Origin: G963677325 sp963810555
GTDB lineage: Bacteria; Bacteroidota; Bacteroidia; Bacteroidales; Prolixibacteraceae
Assembly: GCA_963810555.1 (NCBI GenBank)
Contig: CAWENX010000018.1
Coordinates: 124,001-188,000 of the forward strand
Direction: 5' to 3'
Length of the DNA stretch: 64,000 nucleotides
This document shows, piece after piece, positions 45,195-53,530 of the stretch. The position numbers and the translations under genes are program-made. The notes beneath the pieces are model-generated. The model saw only the letters and a list, made by a program, of their open reading frames with translations. It did not search any database and was not told where the DNA came from. The stretch's first letter is position 1, and every line of letters begins with the position of its first letter.

Positions 45195-45691
45195 GAACAA
45201 ACATTTCTCATCTAGATTTGCACCCTTATGATCCGTTCATGCATCCTCCTATCTACCTCACAACTTCCATTTCATACTTTCCCCTGTCCATAACTTTTCC
45301 CTCCCTTCCGTCAGGATATCTCAATTTCTCTGGCTAATTTGCATCTCCGTGAAATTATGCCCCCGGAATAAGAAATAACCAAACAGTCCGGGTTTACAAG
45401 AGGATTATCTAATGAAAACAAAACAGTTGCGGAAGTATATCGATTTATTTAATCATCATAGCGATGCTGACAAGATATTGTCAACCTGAGTTCGGGATTA
45501 CAAATTTATAACTCCACAAAGAATCAGCTCTAAACTCCCGGAAGTATAATTGGCTTTGCCGATCTGTCCGGCAAGTAACAGGGCAAGCCACAATCGGACA
45601 AGTCTTCTGTTCCTTTACCTTATCCTCGAAAGCCTTCACCAGACCTTCATCCTACCATAGTCATATCATAGCCATATCATAATTTTTATTT
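45195..45691. other. Intergenic region between IS fragments
   Basis: About 500 bases without a supported gene. A 25-codon reading (45412-45489) starting MKTKQLRKYIDLF may be an old gene start. The tandem array at 45633-45676 lies at its right end, directly before the truncated transposase. Confidence 0.5.
45633..45676. repeat. 4 x 11-bp tandem array beside truncated IS
   Basis: Four degenerate 11-bp units: CCTTCACCAGA, CCTTCATCCTA, CCATAGTCATA, TCATAGCCATA. A TACTATATAAATATG segment follows, similar to the TACTATATTTGTAGTATG after the intact DUF6266 array. The IS sequence starts right there, so this looks like a DUF6266-type upstream region cut by the IS end. Confidence 0.55.
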
Positions 45692-46969
45692 TTATACTAT
45701 ATAAATATGATTTAGGTCTGTTTTTGACATTCGGAAGGCTTTCTCAATGTGCCATAAGTTTTTATAGTTTTCCACGACATCCTCATCGCTGAGCTTTGTG
45801 TTTGTTATATAGCTCTTTAGTCCATCCCATATTTTATCCTTGTTGAATTTCTCATAATCAATTTCAATGACTACTTCACCGGTGAGTTTCAGATATTTGT
45901 TGTAACCTCTGTTGTTAATACTTGCTTTTGTGAGCCGACCTCTTCTGATTTGGTTTTCCAGTCGGATTAACCCACGTTTACGGTTATTGGCATCTTTTTT
46001 TGCCCTGCTGCTGGAATAGTTTACAATTAGTTTTGTATTCTGACTTTTGGGATAACTATGGATCATTCCATCTCGATAACTGACTGATAATAGTTGCTTT
46101 TTTAGTGATTCCGCTTCATTTTTTATTCTTCCACCAAGAATATACTCATACCCGGCGCTTTCTAATGCCTTTATATTGTCGTTGGAAAGCAAACCTGCAT
46201 CGGCGATGACAACTGGCTTTCCCAAACCAAATTTTTGCCCCATTTTTTCAAGAAATGGAATCAGAGTATGCCCTTCATAGGTATTGCCTTCAAAAATATC
46301 ATACCCGATTACATAACCTCCAAGTCCAACCAGCAGGCCAATATAAATCTGAGGGCATTGATGTTTCCCGTCTTTGCTAAACCCTGTTTTTCTCAGATCA
46401 TCCTCATCGCTGGCCTCAAAGTATAGGGTAGTCATATCGTAAAATACAACACTGATATTGCCACCTAATACTTTCTTTGTGTGCGAAAAAGCAATTTGCT
46501 CTACCTGTGGCTTTAGCTTGTTGTTGAGTTTATCTAAAAACCGGTAAACAGCATCTATATCAAGGTTCGTTCCTTGATAACGATAAAGGTATTCCACAGT
46601 TTTAAGCCTGCTTAACGGGAATGCCAGGCGAGCTATAACCAAATGCCGGAACAACGGTTCTTTAATGAGACCAAAACCAATATGATCATAGATCTTGCCA
46701 AAAATGATTTCCGGTCCTAAAGTCCGGAGGCTTGAATTGTTCAATATTGCAAAGGCTTGTTCAATGGCTGCATCATGTTCACTGACGAATAACTTGCGCT
46801 GGGCGGTTAATCGTTCAATCTCCTGTTTGGCTTGGTTTACCAATCTCTCAATTTCGTGCTGCGTGGTGGCAGAACCAAGTGTTTTTAACACCTTATACCT
46901 ACCACTAATCTTCTGTATCACCTGTATGGACCGGCTTCCTGAAGAGTTGGGCTTTTTTCTTATAAACAT
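45692..46969 (-). pseudogene. IS1634-family transposase, C-terminally truncated
   Basis: About 425 residues from ATG at 46969 (an upstream in-frame start would lie within the hairpin). MFIRKKPNSSGSRSIQV at the start, FYDMTTLYFEA near residue 180 (first catalytic aspartate), VIADAGLLS near residue 250 (second), and HIEKAFRMSKTDL at the end (glutamate) fit DDE transposases of the IS1634 type. Family members usually run 80-100 residues further. The reading leaves the family pattern after KTDL, where the foreign 45633-45710 sequence begins, so the element has lost its 3' end and is probably inactive. Confidence 0.8.
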
Positions 46970-47058
46970 GCTTCTTTCTTTCGGGACACCCAAATTAAAA
47001 AAACTTTCCAATATTTACAAGGGTTGTAGAAGGTGTCCCGAAAAAGTGCGGAAAACAG
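45710..47058 (-). mobile_element. Truncated IS1634-type element
   Basis: Runs from the truncation near 45710 to the insertion end near 47058, where the DUF438 reading leaves its family pattern. The right end carries CCTGTTTTCCGCAC-type sequence. The other end and target duplication are lost, so exact boundaries are inferred. Confidence 0.6.
46980..47042. repeat. 11-bp inverted repeat at the IS end
   Basis: TTCGGGACACC at 46980-46990 is repeated as its exact reverse complement GGTGTCCCGAA at 47032-47042, enclosing about 41 bases upstream of the transposase start. It could be a hairpin that limits readthrough into the transposase or a transposase binding site. Confidence 0.7.
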
Positions 47059-48164
47059 GAAATAAATCTTTCGTGAAGATTGATCCAGAATTTTGCACTG
47101 TTCTCCTTGCCGCTTTTGAAATCATTCAGGATTTGCTCAACCACGTGAACACTTGAAGGCGGATGGCATAACCTTACATCGCGGCCAAGGACAGCCCGGT
47201 TACGTGGAAAGATTCTGTCAGGACCAAGAGAGAAAAATTTCACCTTATCATCACTGTCGACAAAAGTGATGTCAACAGGCAATGAAGAGAAGAGTGATAT
47301 CAGTTCATTGACATCAAAGGTTCCTGTGGGCAGTTTTATCTTTTTACCCTCTAATGCAGACAATTCAACACGTTCAACTCCTGAGGGCTCCCATTCTTCC
47401 GTGGGATCGAAAAGGCATAATCCGAAATCCATAGTCTGCTGGTAAACCTGGTACCAGTCATTTTCCGTAAGCTTATCCATACACATGGGGAGGAGAATTT
47501 CTTCTTCCTTCATGATCATATCCAGTATGCCTGTTACTGCAGGCCTTAATACAAGTTCGATCATCGAAGAGACTTCTTCAGGGTTCACATCACCTTCAAC
47601 ATGAAGCGCTTCAAGGGAGGCTTTTAACAACTCGCGCTCCTGGTCATGCTTGCCCCACATCACCTTGGGCGGGCCTGTAATTTCGTACTTTTCCAGGAAG
47701 GGAAATACGAGATATTCCTTGCGTTTGTAATGTTTGTCAACATCCATCAGTTTATTGAACCGACTGAGAAGTTTTGTGAGATGATTTTTTACTTCATCCT
47801 GTTCAATGTTGGGAGCCTGTTCAAAGAGTATTCCTATTTCATCGGTCACCTTTGCTAATTCAATATTTTCCTTTTTAAAGGTATCCACTGGATGCCCTGG
47901 CGGGATTGGCTGAGCGCCTTCCTGATCAATATGACCTTCGAGGACCATAGTATGAATATCGCAGAAGGCCAGAACCTCATCTTCGGGCAAACCTTCCCAG
48001 ATCAGTTCCTGCTCCACTTCAACGACTTCATCATAAGGTATCGATTTGAGTGTTTCAGCCAGCCTTTTCTTCACAAGGTTGGGAGCCTCGCCCCGATGAA
48101 GCTGTAAAATCATGTGTTTCAGAAGTTCCTTTCTTCTTTCGGGATTGTTCAGTATTTCATTCAT
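46995..48164 (-). pseudogene. DUF438/hemerythrin/PAS protein, 3' end replaced by an IS
   Basis: 389 residues in this reading. Residues about 10-75 match DUF438 (KLRAGEA-like LHRGEAPNLVKKRLAETLKSI), 100-260 a hemerythrin-like helical bundle with histidines and glutamates (DVDKHYKRKEYLVFP, WGKHDQERELL, KEEEILLPM), and 270-375 a PAS domain (DITFVDSDDKVKFFS, RDVRLCHPPSSVHVV). The last 20 or so codons (after NLHERFI) belong to the inserted IS, which removes the normal end of the PAS domain. Probably an iron-binding sensor of oxygen or nitric oxide, now likely impaired. It is the last gene of the Rrf2-ferredoxin cluster. Confidence 0.85.
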
Positions 48165-48217
48165 ATTTATTTTCTTTCTGTTATCATATTCAAGTTAAAA
48201 ATAGTTTTAAGGTAATA

Positions 48218-49204
48218 CTATATTCTTGCCAGTGCCAGAAATATAGCATGCAGGGAGATTGTAAGGAACAAATAAAGATTCCTGGAAGCGACAGGATTAA
48301 GTTTTAAATATTTGTATTTGATGGAACTGTCCTTACATCCGGCAAGGCAGTCCCCACAAAGGGTACAGGAGTAAGAAGGCTTCTTGTTTTTAATATCCTG
48401 CAGGCTGAGGGCATCATATTTACAATAGCTTGCACATTTCATACAGAGGTTGCATTTGTCGTCTATATACATCCGGAAGGGATTGGCGTACTTTAAGACG
48501 TTTACCACAGATCCTACAGGGCAATAAAGTGTGCAATGGATCATCCTTCCCTGTTTTCGTGAAAAGACGATCATTATTCCAATGCCTATTAGTCCAAATG
48601 CCAGTCCAAGCAAAGTGGCCCAGAGTAAAGAGACGTTGAACCAACGCAATAAGATTGTTACAGTAATGGCTAAAAAGAATATGGTTGATTTGATGGCAAG
48701 CTTGTTTTTGATCTTTCCACGTTTCGTTCTGCCTGAAGAGGCGAATCGGTCAAAAGCGCCAAAATAGCAAAGCAGGCTGCACCAGGCGGGACCGGAAATA
48801 AAAACGGTGCTTAAGAACAGGATAGTCATAAAAGAAATATGCTCCCTATAAACAGGACCACTGAGTATCATCAACGGCACCGGGAGATGAAGTTTGCCGG
48901 TCATCAGGAATTTTTCGAAACCGGACAGACCAAGAATCAATTGCATAAAGAATACTGTGGAAAAGATGGTCCAGGTTAATTTTCTCCAACGTGGCACATT
49001 AACGGGATTCTGCATTTTACGGGCAACAAAAGCGGCGTAAAAGGCTATCAAAGCGATCTCAAACCATCCGCCTCCTTTGACAAACCGTTCGAGCAGGATC
49101 ATCGGATTTGTTAGCTTAATCTGGATAATGCCAAGAATGATGAATACAAAAATAAAGACCCCTGCAGGGAGTAACAAGGTCTTTTTATTATTGATTAAAT
49201 TCAT
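48218..49204 (-). CDS. Membrane 4Fe-4S ferredoxin-type protein (NapH/NosR-like)
   Basis: 328 residues with about five membrane helices. Cysteine motifs CSLLCYFG (about 148), CTLYCPVG (about 229), CNLCMKCASYCK (about 253) and CTLCGDCLAGCK (about 283) predict two 4Fe-4S clusters plus an N-terminal C-x3-C pair typical of the NapH/NosR/RnfC-like family. These proteins pass electrons at the inner membrane, often in nitrogen-oxide metabolism. It is 14 bases after the Rrf2 regulator gene on the same strand and probably cotranscribed. No reductase partner is present. Confidence 0.82.
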   Translation of the reverse strand: MNLINNKKTLLLPAGVFIFVFIILGIIQIKLTNPMILLERFVKGGGWFEIALIAFYAAFVARKMQNPVNVPRWRKLTWTIFSTVFFMQLILGLSGFEKFLMTGKLHLPVPLMILSGPVYREHISFMTILFLSTVFISGPAWCSLLCYFGAFDRFASSGRTKRGKIKNKLAIKSTIFFLAITVTILLRWFNVSLLWATLLGLAFGLIGIGIMIVFSRKQGRMIHCTLYCPVGSVVNVLKYANPFRMYIDDKCNLCMKCASYCKYDALSLQDIKNKKPSYSCTLCGDCLAGCKDSSIKYKYLKLNPVASRNLYLFLTISLHAIFLALARI

Positions 49205-49218
49205 TTACAAACAATAGT

Positions 49219-49665
49219 TTAAATTGAATTTATAACACCGCTAATTGAAGCATGCCCTTTAAGTATTTTATCAGCAAAAGATTGAATACTTTCCTGGGTT
49301 ACCATTTGAGTTATACTTTCGCGGATCTGAGCATAGCGGTTGTGCATTGGACAGGGATTTTCGTCGCTGCATTTCTTAAAACCAAAGGCGCAGGAAGTGA
49401 AAAAATCAGTCCCTTCGGTAAATCGGATCACCTCCTCCAAAGAAAGATCGGGTTTGTTCTGATCGAAATAAAATCCTCCGCCCTTCCCCTTTGCCGACTG
49501 CACTAATCCCTGTTTTGCCAGGCGTTGCAGAATCTTGGCCATGAAAAAGTGAGGTGTATCAACCTCTTTTGCTATTTCAGCAATTCCGGGTTTAAGGCCC
49601 TTTGCATTCTGAAGCTGTATATATACAAGGCCCCGTAATGCATATTCCGTCTCTTTATTAAACAT
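49219..49665 (-). CDS. Rrf2-family transcriptional regulator (NsrR-like)
   Basis: 148 residues. The winged-helix N-terminus (MFNKETEYALRGLVYIQL, then FFMAKILQRLAKQGLVQS) and the cysteines in TSCAFGFKKCSDENPCPMH near residue 91-110 are those of Rrf2-type regulators that hold an Fe-S cluster sensing nitric oxide or iron. It is probably the regulator of the divergent RIC gene (49936) and of its own operon; this is inferred from position. The cluster with hemerythrin proteins supports nitrosative stress as signal. Confidence 0.88.
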   Translation of the reverse strand: MFNKETEYALRGLVYIQLQNAKGLKPGIAEIAKEVDTPHFFMAKILQRLAKQGLVQSAKGKGGGFYFDQNKPDLSLEEVIRFTEGTDFFTSCAFGFKKCSDENPCPMHNRYAQIRESITQMVTQESIQSFADKILKGHASISGVINSI

Positions 49666-49737
49666 ATAAATCTGTAAATAAATGCCAAATGATTACTCCA
49701 CAAAAATAAACATTTTTTTAAAATATTAAAAGACCTT

Positions 49738-49769
49738 TTTGTCTTTTATTTAAAAAAACCTTATATTTG
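49738..49769 (+). promoter_or_regulatory. Promoter of the RIC operon
   Basis: TTTG at 49738-49741, 20 bases, TATATTTG at 49762-49769. The start codon is at 49936, so the leader would be about 160 bases long and contains the palindrome at 49878-49898. Confidence 0.7.
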
Positions 49770-49877
49770 TCCCGTCAAACCATTCTTTGTTGGAGTGAAT
49801 GAATAGTAAAGAGAAGAACGGAATACAATTTAAGAGTAGAATGGAATACCTTAAAGAGACGCAGGAAATACAGTAAT

Positions 49878-49898
49878 GAGACGCACGGCGTGCGTCTC
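49878..49898. repeat. GAGACGCACG palindrome in the RIC leader
   Basis: GAGACGCACG, one base, then CGTGCGTCTC: 10-bp perfect arms. It resembles the TGTAGAGACGCG palindrome at 19959-19988 and lies in the presumed leader of the RIC gene. Confidence 0.8.
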
Positions 49899-49935
49899 TG
49901 CAAAAATAGTAATTAATGACTAAAATAAACACAAA

Positions 49936-50874
49936 ATGGATACAAGTAAAGTAATTGATGTAACGCAGATTGCTCCAAAAAACAGGCATAGCCTTTTACT
50001 GGGCACTTTTGAAAACCTCGCGGCAGGGGAAAGTTTCCGGATCAGTAACGATCACAATCCAAAACCATTGTACTATGAAATGAGGGAACAATGGGGCGAG
50101 GCAGTGACATGGGAATATCTTATAAACGGCCCTGATCTCTGGGAAGTTAAAATCGGGAAACAAGTTGTTGAAGAACCTACCATCGGTGAAATTGTGGCTT
50201 CCGATTTCAGAAAAGCAGAAGTTTTCAAAAAATTCGGCATTGATTTCTGCTGCGGAGGGAAAGTCACTGTAGGGGAAGCTTGTGCACAAAAAAATATAGA
50301 CAGATTAGAACTTGAAAGGGAGCTTAAAAAAGCAGGAATGACTCCTCTTGAACCTGCACTGGATTTCACCAACTGGGAGCCGGGATTTCTGTGTGATTAC
50401 ATTGTAAATACCCATCACCGATATGTGCGTAAAACCCTGCCTGAACTGTTATATTATACTCAGAAAATTGCTGCAGTCCACGGTAAGAATCATCCTGAAT
50501 TGGATGAAGTTGCCGGTCTTTTTGAAATGATCAATGAAGATTTGCTTCAACACCTTGACAAAGAAGAGCAAATATTATTTCCCGGCATAAAGGCAGCATT
50601 CAATGACCCGAACGGAAGTCTTAAGGATAAAAGGAATATCATTATCCCGGAAGTTGAAAGGATGACTGCAGAGCACGAAGTGGCGGGAGAGGCAATGGAC
50701 AGAATCAGCATGATCACAGGAAATTATACAGTACCTGCTGACGGATGCAATACTTATCATTTAACGTTCAAAATGCTGTCGCAGTTTGAGGATGATCTTC
50801 ACCGTCATGTTCATCTTGAAAATAATATCCTTTACCCAAAAGCGCTTTTAAGAGTAACGCAGAATAATAATTAG
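49936..50874 (+). CDS. ric: RIC-type iron-sulfur repair protein with N-terminal DUF2249-like domain
   Basis: 312 residues. Residues about 1-80 resemble a DUF2249 domain (EMREQWGEAVTWEY). Residues about 85-145 carry the ScdA N-terminal motif FKKFGIDFCCGGKVTVGEAC, and 150-305 the di-iron hemerythrin-like bundle with histidines (NTHHRYVRK, HLDKEEQILFPG, HEVAGEAMDR, HVHLENNILYPKAL). RIC/YtfE/ScdA proteins repair Fe-S clusters damaged by nitric oxide or peroxide. It is divergent from the Rrf2 gene and starts a two-gene unit. The long leader suggests post-transcriptional or repressor control. Confidence 0.9.
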   Translation: MDTSKVIDVTQIAPKNRHSLLLGTFENLAAGESFRISNDHNPKPLYYEMREQWGEAVTWEYLINGPDLWEVKIGKQVVEEPTIGEIVASDFRKAEVFKKFGIDFCCGGKVTVGEACAQKNIDRLELERELKKAGMTPLEPALDFTNWEPGFLCDYIVNTHHRYVRKTLPELLYYTQKIAAVHGKNHPELDEVAGLFEMINEDLLQHLDKEEQILFPGIKAAFNDPNGSLKDKRNIIIPEVERMTAEHEVAGEAMDRISMITGNYTVPADGCNTYHLTFKMLSQFEDDLHRHVHLENNILYPKALLRVTQNNN

Positions 50875-50878
50875 TCAA

Positions 50879-51421
50879 ATGAAAAGAGCAACTGAAGATT
50901 TAATCGACAATCACCTCATCATCCAAAAGGTTATAGATGTAATGGAACGTGTAACGAAAGTTAAAGACCCTGAAGCAGAACATCTCGAATTTATCGTCAG
51001 CTTTATAAGGGAATATGCCGATGGTTTCCACCACGCCAAGGAAGAAGGATTATTGTTTCCTAAACTTGTCGAGAAAGGCATCCCAAATGAATTCGGGCCG
51101 GTGGGGATGATGTTAAGAGAACATGAGGAAGGCCGGAATTTCGTTAAAGGCATGGCAGATAACCTGTCGCTCTATAAGTCAGGGAATAAGGATGCCCTTC
51201 AATCGATTTATGCTAACATGAAAGGGTATATCAATTTGCTTCGTAATCATATTTTAAAGGAAAACAATATACTTTTCAGGATGGCCGACCAGGTGTTGAC
51301 GGATAAAGAACAAACAAGACTTCTTGAGCAGTTTGATGATACAGAATCTTCTGGAATAGGAAAAGCCAAAATCGATACATTTCTTGCCAAAATAAAAGAA
51401 CTGGAGATTCTGTATCCCTGA
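50879..51421 (+). CDS. Hemerythrin-domain protein
   Basis: 180 residues with a hemerythrin-like four-helix bundle: DNHLIIQKVIDVMERV, FHHAKEEGLLFPKLVEKG near residue 53-70, MLREHEEGRNFVKGMAD near residue 80, and HILKENNILFRMADQVL near residue 123. The histidines and glutamates are placed as iron ligands. It probably binds oxygen or nitric oxide or senses redox state. It follows the RIC gene after four bases, so the two are coupled. The C-terminal 30 residues are variable. Confidence 0.88.
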   Translation: MKRATEDLIDNHLIIQKVIDVMERVTKVKDPEAEHLEFIVSFIREYADGFHHAKEEGLLFPKLVEKGIPNEFGPVGMMLREHEEGRNFVKGMADNLSLYKSGNKDALQSIYANMKGYINLLRNHILKENNILFRMADQVLTDKEQTRLLEQFDDTESSGIGKAKIDTFLAKIKELEILYP

Positions 51422-51513
51422 ATCTGAATAAATAAACAATTAGTGTCAGACCTGGATTAGTGAATTATTGAATTATTGCTAAATTTGGTTCACAAACTTT
51501 TCAGGCCTGAAAT

Positions 51514-52779
51514 ATGAAATCAGTAAATTCTTTTTTTAAAACATTGAATCCGGCATTTCTGTCGGTTACTTTTTTTCTTCTCCTGGCGGGAGTTCAAACG
51601 AATGCACAAAATTATTCTATTGAAAATTCGATTGACCGTTACCGCAAGGGAGAAATTACAGTTAAGGCTAAACCGGGAGCCCAGGTGAGTGTTGAACAGT
51701 TAAAGCATGAATTCTGGTTTGGGTGTGCCATCAGCAATTATGCATTCAGCCCTTCGGTTCCCGAAGCTGACCGGAATAAATACAAAGAAAAATTTCTTGA
51801 GAATTTTAATGCGGGGGTTACCGAGAATGCCCTCAAATGGGGCAATATGGAGAAACGAAAAGGGGAACCGGACTATTCGCTTATCGATGCCATTCTCGAA
51901 TGGACTGAGGCTAATCAAATCCCGTGCAGGGGACACAATATTTTCTGGGGAATCCCGCAATTCATTCAGCCATGGGTTAAGGAACTCTCAAACGAGGAAC
52001 TGGAACAGACACTAAAAAACAGGGCAGAAACTATAACTGCAAAGTACAGAGGCAGGTTTGCCGAGTACGACCTTAACAATGAAATGATCCACGGCAATTA
52101 TTACGAAGACCGATTAGGGCCTGACATTACGAAAAAAATGGCTGGATGGGCTCATACCGGAGATCCTGATGCAATACTTTTTCTAAACGACTATGATATT
52201 CTTACGGGGAATAAACTTCCTCAATATATGGCGCATATACGACTATTACTTAATCAAGGTGTCCCTATTGGCGGGATTGGTGTTCAGGGGCACCTTCACG
52301 GAGAAACATTTGACAGGGCACAATTGAAAAACGCCCTCGATTCTCTGGCTCAGTTTCATTTGCCGATACGAGTTACCGAATTCAATATGCCGGGGCAGCG
52401 GTCTAAATATGAGAAAGACAGGAAGATGCAAATGACTCCCGAAGAAGAAGAATTAAAAGCAAAAGAACTGGTGGATTATTATAAAATCTGTTTTGCCCAT
52501 CCTGCTGTCGAAGGTATATTGATGTGGGGATTCTGGGAAGGGGCAAACTGGCTTCCTCAATCATCGATGTATAAACGCGACTGGACCCCTACCCCGGCAG
52601 CAACAGCATATAAAAACCTTATCTTTAAGGAATGGTGGACGAATGTTAAAGGAAAAACCAATCAAAAAGGGGAATATTCGACACCGGCATTCTTTGGAAA
52701 ATATAAAGTGACGGTGAACGGGCAAACAAAAGAAGTAGATCTGACCAAAGCAAATGGCGAGGTGATGGTTGAATTTTAG
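51514..52779 (+). CDS. xynA: GH10 endo-1,4-beta-xylanase, secreted
   Basis: 421 residues with a signal peptide (about 1-31, ending near TNAQN). GH10 catalytic residues: acid/base glutamate in DLNNEMIHG near residue 191, nucleophile glutamate in RVTEFNMPG near residue 290. GVTENALKWGNMEKRKGEPDY, RGHNIFWG and GIGVQGHLHGE are further GH10 landmarks. The C-terminal segment (FFGKYKVTVNGQTKEVDL) resembles a small accessory sandwich seen in Bacteroidota GH10 enzymes. Cleaves internal xylan linkages. A TAAATTTG at 51480-51487 may be its -7 element, with no good -33 partner. Confidence 0.92.
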   Translation: MKSVNSFFKTLNPAFLSVTFFLLLAGVQTNAQNYSIENSIDRYRKGEITVKAKPGAQVSVEQLKHEFWFGCAISNYAFSPSVPEADRNKYKEKFLENFNAGVTENALKWGNMEKRKGEPDYSLIDAILEWTEANQIPCRGHNIFWGIPQFIQPWVKELSNEELEQTLKNRAETITAKYRGRFAEYDLNNEMIHGNYYEDRLGPDITKKMAGWAHTGDPDAILFLNDYDILTGNKLPQYMAHIRLLLNQGVPIGGIGVQGHLHGETFDRAQLKNALDSLAQFHLPIRVTEFNMPGQRSKYEKDRKMQMTPEEEELKAKELVDYYKICFAHPAVEGILMWGFWEGANWLPQSSMYKRDWTPTPAATAYKNLIFKEWWTNVKGKTNQKGEYSTPAFFGKYKVTVNGQTKEVDLTKANGEVMVEF

Positions 52780-52797
52780 TCAGTTACAAATAATGTT

Positions 52798-52934
52798 ACA
52801 CAAAGTCTCACAAAGTTGAACACAAAGTTCCACAAAGAAAAACACAAAGTTTCACAAAGTAAGACATAAAGTTTCACCACGAAAAAACATCTTACAACTT
52901 TGTGGAACTTCTTTTAACTTAGTGAAACTTTGTG
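52798..52934. repeat. CACAAAGT repeat hairpin after xylanase gene
   Basis: Seven or so CACAAAGT/ACAAAG words on the left and ACTTTGTG/CTTTGTGG on the right form an imperfect stem of about 60 bases a side. It lies in the 370-base gap between the GH10 gene and blaI, and may end the xylanase transcript. The remainder of the gap holds the blaI promoter and operators. Confidence 0.7.
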
Positions 52935-53050
52935 TCCCGATTTTTACGCAACGAAATGATCTAAAATTTAGATCTAAATTCCAATTTCTTTATTAAATAT
53001 TTCGTAACTTTGTTATGTATATTTGTTAATATACTGTATTTCAATGCCTT

Positions 53051-53076
53051 AAAATGACTATAAAAATAGTCATTTT
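53051..53076. promoter_or_regulatory. BlaI-type operator 1
   Basis: AAAATGACTAT, four bases, ATAGTCATTTT: perfect 11-bp arms. This suits a dimeric BlaI/MecI-type repressor. It lies upstream of the -33 element. Confidence 0.65.
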
Positions 53077-53088
53077 TTCCTTAAAAGA

Positions 53089-53120
53089 TTTGCATGACTA
53101 TGAATATAGTTATATCTTTG
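53089..53120 (+). promoter_or_regulatory. Promoter of blaI-blaR operon
   Basis: TTTG at 53089-53092, 20 bases, TATCTTTG at 53113-53120. The second operator (53094-53113) fills the spacer, which fits repression. Confidence 0.75.
53094..53113. promoter_or_regulatory. BlaI-type operator 2
   Basis: ATGACTAT, GAAT, ATAGTTAT: 8-bp arms with one mismatch, sharing the TGACTAT core with operator 1. Lies between the promoter elements. Confidence 0.65.
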
Positions 53121-53151
53121 TAACGAAGGATTGACATTAAAATTTACAGCT

Positions 53152-53529
53152 ATGCACTTAACAAAAGCAGAAGAACAGGTGATGCAGTATTTATGGGAAA
53201 TGGGAGAAGGATTGGTTAAAGATGTCCTTGACCGGTTTGACGATCCCAAACCCGCCCGCAATACCGTTTCTACTGTTATAAGGGTTCTTGAGAAAAAAGG
53301 TTTTGTCGGACACAGGGATTTCGGCAAGGTATATGTTTATTATCCGCTGGTGAATAAAAGCGAATATTCAAAAGGCCAGCTTTTCGGCCTGTTGAAGGAT
53401 TATTTCAACAATTCATTCCCTGCGATGGCAACATTCTTTGCGCGCGAAAATGACCTTTCAATAAAAGAACTTGAACGACTGCTTGAGGAGACAAAAAAGG
53501 AACTTTCGAAACGTAAAAAAACTGACTAA
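53152..53529 (+). CDS. blaI: BlaI/MecI-family transcriptional repressor
   Basis: 125 residues from ATG at 53152; an upstream TTG at 53131 is less likely. Winged-helix features: KAEEQVMQYLWEMGEGLVKDV at the start and NTVSTVIRVLEKKGFVGH near residues 40-57. The C-terminal leucine-rich helices (ELERLLEETKKEL) mediate dimerisation. In the family, such repressors are released by BlaR1-like sensors after proteolysis. Two palindromes before the gene suggest autorepression. It stops one base before the next gene starts (53531). Confidence 0.9.
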   Translation: MHLTKAEEQVMQYLWEMGEGLVKDVLDRFDDPKPARNTVSTVIRVLEKKGFVGHRDFGKVYVYYPLVNKSEYSKGQLFGLLKDYFNNSFPAMATFFARENDLSIKELERLLEETKKELSKRKKTD

Positions 53530-53530
53530 A

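Noticed and set aside
44978..45211. 77-codon minus-strand ORF
   Set aside because: Phenylalanine/serine-rich shadow in AT-rich IS debris.
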